This document shows positions 34,131 through 42,900 of a stretch of 64,000 nucleotides of DNA, piece after piece. Source of the DNA: Symsagittifera roscoffensis (taxonomy: Eukaryota > Xenacoelomorpha > Acoela > Convolutidae); contig NW_026971072.1 in NCBI RefSeq assembly GCF_963678635.1, positions 23,322-87,321 of the forward strand. The letters are read 5' to 3'. Every line of letters starts with the position of its first letter. The first letter of the stretch is position 1. Below the pieces are notes generated by a model. The model saw only the letters and a list, made by a program, of their open reading frames with translations, made no database searches and was not told where the DNA came from. Made by a program: the position numbers and the translations under genes.

Positions 34131-34366
34131 ACAACCGCATATTCAGGCAACGTATTTCATTTATTTTTGTCTCTATTCTGATTGTTTAATACAGTGTCTG
34201 ATTAAGCGGTTTCTTTGACAGTTGGAACAAAAAAGACTGCTTGTATAACGAGGCGTAGCCATTAAAGTTCCAACTCAATTTAAAGGCCAACTTGTATGTT
34301 TTTGGTTGAAAAAAAAAGTTAGAAAAATAATCTGAGAAAAAACTACATTACTTATACGTAATTCAT

Positions 34367-34559
34367 ACGAAAAAAAGTTATCACGAGTTATTTTCACCTA
34401 ATGCAAGAGAATTGACCAAGTCATCCCTCTCTAGAAATGACATCTGTAATGTCAGCCTCAGCTTCATGGTTGCTTCACTTCATGATTGACTATAATCGCC
34501 AATATAGTAGGTCATCGAAAAAATTGTAATTCTCATAACCCTAAGTGCAATCCTTGTAA
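34367..34559. repeat. left inverted flank of B
   Basis: About 190 bp that is the reverse complement of sequence on the far right (59939-60007 joined to 60093-60101 and 61234-61345, across two later insertions). Both copies abut a B LTR at the same point, so the flank was duplicated together with the LTR. Confidence 0.8.
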
Positions 34560-34808
34560 TAGAACCAGTTCTAATCTAGTAATTATAAACCAATTGAGGT
34601 ATCGATAAAGCTATCTCTATAAAAAAATACTAATTAACCAATCATATTCCATCACTAACATTGACTTTTGTTTGTAAGTGCTGAAACTACTTGTAGTTTC
34701 AGGACCAGAACAATTCGAATTAAGCTTAGACTACAGTTGTTCTCCTTCTGGTATACACTAGATCTATTGAGAAGGGAGATAGAAAACTAAGATTAAGATT
34801 GGTATTAG
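34560..34808 (+). repeat. B LTR, left part (split by element A)
   Basis: First 249 bp of a B-family LTR, matching the reverse complement of 59938 downward. It starts TAGAACCAGTTCTA, where the right copy has TGG. It is interrupted by element A, whose target duplication TTAG is 34805-34808. The hairpin at 34678-34705 corresponds to that of the A LTR. Confidence 0.85.
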
Positions 34809-35216
34809 TGGAACCTGATCTAAACTATATTTTATGATTGGATAAATTGAATGTTTTACCAATGTAAAGTATTTAATATTAACCAATCATGATCCATCTA
34901 ACTAACAACCCACTTATTTGTAAGTGCTGAAGTTACTTGTAATTTCAGCACCAGAGAGATTTGAATTTAACTTAGAAATTAGTTGGACTCTCCCGAGCAC
35001 TTCAGCAGCCGCAATAAACCAGTATACCCTAGATCTATTGAGCCTAGCAGAGACTAGTTAAACAACCTGAGACTAGATAGTATAAGAGTAAGATTAGGAT
35101 CGGTATTAGACTAAGAAGTTGCACGAATCTATCCGGCCGAAAATAAGATAGCGTGACGAGCAGACGGTGTACCCTATCCGAAATTACTCTATGAGTTACA
35201 CTTCGGTCCTAACTCA
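34809..35216 (+). repeat. 5' LTR of element A
   Basis: 408 bp, TGGAACC..AACTCA. Contains a strong hairpin at 34924-34951 and AATAAA at 35013-35018. U3/R/U5 limits were not determined. Confidence 0.95.
34924..34951 (+). promoter_or_regulatory. LTR hairpin
   Basis: 13-bp stem GTGCTGAAGTTAC / GTAATTTCAGCAC around a two-base loop, with one G-U pair. It is present in all A LTRs (also 6197-6224 on the minus strand). In B LTRs the stem is kept with a compensatory T-A to C-G change and G-U to A-U. Located ~60 bp before the polyadenylation signal, so it may lie in the transcript ends, similar in idea to R-region hairpins of retroviruses. Confidence 0.6.
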
Positions 35217-35218
35217 TC

Positions 35219-35230
35219 TGGTGCGACCAT
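35219..35230 (+). promoter_or_regulatory. primer-binding site of element A
   Basis: TGGTGCGACC begins two bases after the LTR and is conserved in A' and in both B leaders (53776 on; minus strand ending at 59542). A tRNA ending ..GGTCGCACCA would match; I do not assign the tRNA species. Confidence 0.55.
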
Positions 35231-35304
35231 AAGTCTCGAACAAGACCTTACTAGATTAGAATTAACCAAAATTAGATTAGAAATTAGACAAAAACATTTA
35301 AAAA

Positions 35305-35538
35305 ATGTTATACGACAATAATTTAATTGAAATGTCTCTCCGACTCAATAGATCAGAGCCAATATTCCGAACCATAACAGAACTACCCGGAATTGGAAGA
35401 AGACCTCGAACCAAAGACGACATACGACAAAGTAGAAACTTGCCGTATAGTTATATGATAGTTCGGCAAAAGCCAGAACAAACTTTTATATTTCGAATAC
35501 TACTTGCAATGAATTTAGATTTCCATTTGCAAACATAA
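35305..35538 (+). CDS. small upstream ORF in A leader (77 aa)
   Basis: 77-codon ORF starting 89 bases after the LTR, with one residue different from the A' copy at 5609-5842. Leu/Arg-rich, with no recognised domain, signal peptide or membrane segment. It is the first long ORF on the full-length RNA, so it could act as a regulatory upstream ORF or encode a small protein. The downstream leader (35539-36467) has none of similar size. Confidence 0.4.
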   Translation: MLYDNNLIEMSLRLNRSEPIFRTITELPGIGRRPRTKDDIRQSRNLPYSYMIVRQKPEQTFIFRILLAMNLDFHLQT

Positions 35539-35867
35539 AACCTTGAAGTTAATCTTCAAAATCATTTCAGGCGCTAAACAAAATTAATATTATACAATAA
35601 CGATTGATAAAAAGATCTAAGATCGTTTTCCTAAAACTCTGCAGTATTATACAAAACATGTTTAAAAAATATTTATTGGAAAATAAAAATAAAAATTAGT
35701 AGCATGACAATAAATGGTTAGTAATCATAAATCATCTTGTTGTTCCAGCTTCATCACCTAAAACATAACAGCAATCATCAACTCACTAACATCATAAAAC
35801 ACTAAATCTTTCCTTTACACACATTTAAAATTTTATAAGAACTTAAATTCACTTAATTTTAAAACCA

Positions 35868-35952
35868 GATCATCAAGGCTTATCCTTGGATCTTAAATCA
35901 TTTTCTACTTAATTAAATTTTAAACTTGATCATCAAGGCTTATCCTTGGATC
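35868..35952 (+). promoter_or_regulatory. paired leader stem-loops of A
   Basis: Two 25-base units (35868-35892 and 35928-35952) with CAAGG/CCTTG stems, a CTTAT loop and flanking GATC. Same arrangement in A' (5193-5277), single copy in B (54130-54146). Possible packaging or dimer-linkage signals. Confidence 0.45.
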
Positions 35953-36282
35953 AAACAGAACAACTTTGTTCTCCCCCACCCACTTAATTAGTGTCTAACG
36001 ACCTCAAACGTCGATTCACTACCCAACCCTTTCTAAAGACCTAAGACTAATAGAAATTTTTAAACAAAACTAATCATTCAAATTAGGATAAACAGTGAAG
36101 AACTTCGGTTATTCATCCTTCACTTGACCCCCCCTCTTACCAGACCCAGGATAAATCTTAGACTTAGTAAGTTTAAAATAGTATCTAACGAACTACTCGC
36201 GTTCTAATTATACCTGAACCTTGTGGATCGATTTACTATTCTCCAACCCTTGAACACAATCACTACCCCTAAGTAAGATTAA

Positions 36283-36288
36283 GTAAGT
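36283..36288 (+). promoter_or_regulatory. candidate splice donor in A leader
   Basis: AA|GTAAGT at 36283 is a near-ideal donor and is also present in A' (about 4855-4870, minus strand). A subgenomic RNA from here could reach the 3' ORFs. The acceptor is not identified. Confidence 0.3.
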
Positions 36289-36467
36289 TAACACCTTAGC
36301 TTATACTAGTCACGAGAAAGTAAAAATCATTCTTCGGAATCGATATACTTTTCTCTCCAACCCTGAACAAATAGACCCAGGTTAAGCTAACCAAAAAATC
36401 GTAAGAACTAACAGTTTAGGAAAATAGAAATCACTTAACAACCTTTGCATCCGTCATTCTAAACCTT

Positions 36468-36935
36468 ATGTCATTTAAAAACCTAGGAAATAAACAAACA
36501 ATCATTTTACACAATTGTGAAATAGATAACAAAAAATACGACCTTGTAATCACACCTCATACACAAACAGTTGGATACATTCGAACAAAACGACAAACAC
36601 TAAAAAGGAAAATAATAACTAAACAAAGACAAATAACACGAAAAAGATTTTCAAAAAATCGAAACGCATTTTCAGAATCAGAAACCAACAGTTTAGACGA
36701 ACTTTACAAACTAAAAGAATCAATAGATAAAAATTACCCACAACACGATCAATTATATTTTTCTGACTCAGAAACAACTTCAAATTCATCACAAAGAGGA
36801 AAAAGAAGAATGAAAAAACAGTACAAACACAAACCAGTACATCTATACAATTGGAATCAACCAATTAGACACATTAATAATTACATATTAACAGTCATCG
36901 AACGGAAAAATGAGTTCAACACACACCCCAGGTGA
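36468..36935 (+). CDS. ORF1, basic 155-aa protein of element A
   Basis: Small protein encoded immediately before gag-pol and overlapping its start by 26 bases in a different frame. Residues ~39-65 are rich in Arg and Lys (an arginine-rich-motif-like tract), residues ~110-130 are Ser/Asp/Glu-rich, and a second basic run follows. No cysteines form a zinc site, and there is no signal peptide. It is intact in both A copies, with substitutions but no breaks. By position it resembles accessory genes rather than Gag. RNA binding or nuclear shuttling is inference. No homologue is recognised, and there is no trace of it in the shorter element B. Confidence 0.65.
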   Translation: MSFKNLGNKQTIILHNCEIDNKKYDLVITPHTQTVGYIRTKRQTLKRKIITKQRQITRKRFSKNRNAFSESETNSLDELYKLKESIDKNYPQHDQLYFSDSETTSNSSQRGKRRMKKQYKHKPVHLYNWNQPIRHINNYILTVIERKNEFNTHPR

Positions 36936-39900
36936 CGAAACTCCAGATGATGATGAAATCTTTCCTTTTATAGTAGATGCAGATACTGATAGAGGACAAC
37001 ACATATTTTGTCAAAATTTACTCGTAAATTTATTTGAACCCGGAATCAGTCCATGTAAAACAGAGTTCCCCGATGTAAAAATCAAAAGACAAATCATAGA
37101 TCACTATCTAAAAGATATATGCAACATAACACAACAGTATGGAATCTACTCTATAGAATTCACTTCCCCAAACCATAATAATAGAACATATACTATTCAA
37201 ACAGACGACCTTGATTTAGAATTTTCAAAAGTTTTTTCAGAATATATAAAAAGCATCCAATACCATAATTCACAAAGAGCAAACTCCATTTTCACCAATG
37301 AAGTTTTCGCAATAATATATAGTTATATTTCGATATTAGAAAACGAAATCCCATTAACAAATGTCTCACCGACAGAAACATCTAAACATTTAAGAGTACG
37401 ACATGAAATCACACTACTCTCTAGTTATTTAAACATCATTAAAGAAAATTTCACAAAAGACAACGTTTCACAACATACAAAACACGATCTACAAAAAATT
37501 TTGGCATGGTTCATAATAGATTATTTCACACACAATATTGATTTAATTGCACAAGCAAGAAAAAATTTTAGACCCCAAAATTCGAACGATGATACCGCTA
37601 TCACAGAACAATCAGATTATGTTTGGGACCCCGAATGGTCTCATCCCGCATTTATAAGCTTTCCACAATCAATCTCAAGTCAAGCAATAGGTACAATATC
37701 TTACATAAGAGATTATGTAAGAGTAATACCATTAACAATTGATGCAACTCCATTAAACTATAATACATTTTTGCCCGATACACAAAATAATAGTTTAAAC
37801 TCTACAGTTATACACAATGAAAACCTCAATGGAACTAGGAATCTTACTCAACAAGATATCCAGACACCATCACACTTCATAAATGAAGAAATTGTACACA
37901 CAACAACTACACAACAAAGTATTTCACCAATACGCCCAAATTTAACAACACCAAGAAATACAAATCCTTCACAAACACAAGTAACCTTACAATCAACCGT
38001 TAAACCTTCGGTTGCTCCAAAATATTCACATATGGATTACCAAACATATAGACCCATGACAATACCATCAAAAACATGCAAAACATTCAATAGAAACAAC
38101 TTTGCAGACCATAATTATAATTATACACATCCATCAAAAACAAATTATCAACCACAAAGGAATTTTAACCAATATACAAAACCTCGAAACTGGGATAACC
38201 CAACGGCCCAATATAATTCCAAAAATTTTCAATCAAATCCTCCACAGGATCGCAGTGAAAACTACCCATTTTTTCAACAAAATAAAAATAAAAAACAAAC
38301 ATCTTATCAAATGGATTATTTATCCTCAGATGATGATTTCTTACAACCAAATATATTTGCACAAAATACTCAAGAATATCGTAGACAGGGAATACAGAAA
38401 ACACGTACAACTCATAGAAATTTTTCTCCACAACCAATAGATGCACAACATCAACAACCAATTCAACAACAAAATTTAATTAATACACAATCTTATCAAC
38501 CAATTCAACAACAAAATCCAATGACTGCACACTCGTATCAAGCATCACAAATGCAAAATGAAATACCACTTCCATATTATCTCCAACAACATGAAATAAC
38601 AAGAAACCAACTTTCAAATTTTTCTCAAATGCCAAATGCAGCAGAATCATTACAAATGACAATGAATCCATACCTTATGGGTGGATCATCAATAACATCA
38701 AACAAACCTTTAATGGTTTTCACAGGAACAGACCCTGAATACTCTGTAGAAGATTATTTAAATGCAGTAACAGCAAATTTGATTTTAAACATTGGACCTG
38801 AACCAATTAATACGCCACTACATCAAAACTGGATACATCGACGCACAGCGTTAATACAAACAACCTTAGATGGCGCAGCCCAAAAATGGTTTTCAGTACT
38901 ACCTCTAGAAATAAAATCAAACTGGAAAAGATTTACACAAGAATTTTCAAAAATGTTTGACTCCGAAAGAAACAAACAACAACAAAGAGTTTTATGTAAT
39001 GAAATTCGCAGATTACCAAACGAAACCATCAAGCAAATAGCAGTACGAATCGAAACACTAGTTCGAAAAGCATATTCATTAAATACACATGACTATAAAA
39101 ACACAAAGATGACAGAAATCTTAATGATGACCTTAACACCACAATTAAGGAAAATAGCAATAAAAAAGAGAGCATCTCATCCTTCTTCAATTCGAGAACC
39201 CGATTTAGATTTTCGAAAACTAGTAGACAAACTAGAACAAGCAGAAATCACGATGAAACTAGAAGAAACGGAAAATCTGAAATTACAATACGTTAACAGA
39301 ATTGAAACGACTCCCACTAATATTAATAATATACAGGAATCAGAAACAGACCTCGTTGAAAAAATCACTGAAATACTCAATATTTACGAAAAGAACCCGA
39401 ACTTTAAAGGCAAACCATCTTTCAAAAAATGGTGTAATTATTGCCGACGATACGGACATAGTATTTCCGAATGTAGACAAAAACAGCAAGATAGTCAAAA
39501 TAAACCTCAAAAATACAAAGAACCAAATAAATCATTCTATCAATACATGAAAAAAGATCAAAATTTACCGAACAAAACAGTTCACAGCAACAACAGTTCA
39601 GGAAAACCACTCCCGAACAATACAAATTATACAAGAAATCAATCCCCATATAACTCAAGTTATAGAGGAAGATCACCAGAACGAAGAAACACGTATAATT
39701 CATCACAAAATCACTACAATAGACCAAATAGTAGAAATAACTACTCCAGATCAAATTCAAATACACAACGATTTGTTTCTAGATCTAATTCCCAATCAAG
39801 AAATAATTACTATCCAAACAATCAATCACGAAATTCATCATACAATAGAAATAGAAACTACTCCTATAATCGAAATAGAAGTTATTCAAACAACCGAAAC

Positions 39901-42900
39901 CAGAATTATCCGAACAATCGATCAAGGAATAACTCATATAATAGATCGAACTATAACAGACCAAACAGCAATTATCAAAACAGATCGCGAAATAATTCAC
40001 AAAATCGACACCCAAGTTATAATAATCGTTATAGAAATTATTCCCAATCACCACACCGGAATAATAATCACTATAATAACTCTAATAATCGCCACAGAAG
40101 TAATACACCTAAACATCAAAGACAAATCAATCAAGTACAATCTAACCCAGAAACAACATCAGACCCCCCAGGTATTGATGACACAGTAACTAATACGTTA
40201 CAACTCAATCAAGTAAACTGTACATCATCAGATTCAGAAAGTGATACTGAAAACACTCTTGCTATCAATATGATAAAAGTCGAAAATGACTATGAATCTG
40301 TCATATATGAACAACCCTTTCCATCACATATATATGAAAATCAATCAGAATTTCTTCAAAATTTTTACACTACACCCATAAATTCCACACCAACGACGCA
40401 AGAAACAAATGAGATAAACACTACAAATCAAACCAATAAAAATACCAAAACAAAATGCTTGAATACAAACCACATTTATCAAAATATACAAAAAGAACAA
40501 CCCAAAGAAAAAATTTGGACAATACCATTTCTCTTAGAAAGCCCAAGAAATAAAGAATTTCAACCACCAGACCTTGAAATAGATTTTTTAATTGATTCAG
40601 GAGCAGAATCAAACATAATAAACATTCCCACATGGAATGAAATAAAAACTTTACATCCAAAGCTAACACCTCTTGAAACCTCCAGTAAGCTAGCAACAGC
40701 ACAAGGATCAACATTGATAAACTACGGAAAAATCCAATTATTTCTCCTCCCTACCAGAACAATGGAGCAAAGCAAAATTTTAAATAAGCCATTTAAACAA
40801 ATATTTCATATCACTGATATTAAATATAATATCATTGGAATACCATTTATTTCGAAGTATATACCAACAATTAACATACTAAACAGTAAAATATTAATCA
40901 AAGATAAATATACAAAAACAAAAGAAACATCCTTAACATTTTTTCAAAGATTAAATAAACAACCACCATTCTTTTCAAAATTTTATCCGATATTTAACCA
41001 ACAAAGAAAACACCTGAAACCACTATCAGGAAACATCTATAATTTTTCAATCAAACAAGTTCACCAATATGATAAAGAACAAAACAAACAAAAATTTTAT
41101 ATGTCAGATTTTGAATTCAAACCTATTCATAAATTTTTCAAAATCACAATCTCTTCAATAAAATATTTAAAACATTCAAATTCAGATATTATTTCCTTAC
41201 ATGTTTATAACAACACACCTTACCAAGTAACATTACCTTTAGGACTTTTAGGATATTGTGAAACCAACGCTACAATATCACCAATACACGAAAAAGCCTA
41301 TCGCGTAAATAATATACTCCAATTACTAGATATTTGCCAATCTACAATTCTTAATGAAGAATTATCTATAAATAATATAATAAGTAACGAAAACAGAAAT
41401 ACGGATTATTTCACAAAAACTCCATATTTCAAACCTACATTCAACATAAGTAACTACACAGAAGACCAACAGAAATTTTTAACAATGTTTAATTTCCAAC
41501 ATTCACAAATAACACAAGACGAATTCGAAAAGTTAGCCAAACAGCTAATTAAATATTCATCAGTCTATGCAACATCAAAATTCGATGTTGGCAAAATCAG
41601 TTCATCACTACATCTCCCATTAAAACCAGACGCAGTTTTCAAAAAACAGAGAGCAAGTAAAGTACCAATTCACTTACATGATAAAGTAAACAGATTACTC
41701 GATATTTTAGAACAGTACAATATTATATCACCAGTTAATAAAGAAGAACAACCAAAAGGCAACACATTCATCAACCCCGTTATCATTCTAGCTAAAGGAG
41801 AATCATTAAAAATCGTTCTCGACGCTAGATACCTTAATTCACTCATAGATGAATCAAAATGTAATTGGCCCATTGAACCAATACAAGTTATTTTAACAAA
41901 AATAAACGGCAAATACTTCACAACCGCCGATATGAATAGTGCATACAATCAAATGCCACTAGATGAACAATCACGACGTTTAACACAATTTGTTATCGGA
42001 AACCAACAATATGAATTTAACCGCTTATTCTATGGAATATCCATAGGACCAGCAGCATTTTCAGCTTTTATGAGCAAAATTTTTAGACCACTAATACTCA
42101 AGAAAAACGCAATCACCTATCTAGACGATGTTTTTATGCAATCACAAACAAAAGACGAAATGTTCAATGTTTTAGAAAAATATCACCAAATACTTCAGAA
42201 CGAAAATCTGAAGGCCGCCCCCGATAAATCACACTTCTTTTTGACAAGAGTTAAATTCTTAGGACATAATATAGAAAGAAAAACAATCACTCCATTGAAA
42301 TCACGCATTGACGCTATTCAAAAACTTCAACCACCAACAAATAAAAAGAAAATCCAAGAATTTCTTGGAATGTTAAACTTTTTAAGTAAATATGTTTATA
42401 AAATGCAATTATATCTACGACCATTTTATAACATCCTTAGACAACAAAATAATTTTGAATGGAACACAGAACATCAAACACGATTTGAAGAAATAAAGAA
42501 ACTTTTAACTGAACAAATTTCAAACACAATTCCAGACCCTGATCAACCATTTTATGCAATGTGCGATGCTTCGAACTTTGGCATCGGCGCAGCACTATTA
42601 CAATCACATAATGGTACAAATAAAATGAACCTCATATCAGCAAATTCCCGATTATTCACTCAAGCAGAGCTACGACTCTCAACTCTAATGAGAGAATGTA
42701 CAGCCATAATATATACACTGACAGAATATGAATTTCTGATACTTGGATCAAAACATCCCACAGTTTTATTCACAGACCACAAACCAATCATTTTTCTTTT
42801 CACACAGAAATCTAACCCAAACCACCGAGTTTACAGATTTCAACTAATTCTAATGAAATTTCCAAACTTACATATAGTTTGGACTGCAGGAAAAAATCTT

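Noticed and set aside
38102..40189. Plus-strand ORFs of 112, 82 and 138 aa inside gag
   Set aside because: Alternate-frame shadows of low-complexity gag sequence; also present in A' only because the copies are similar.
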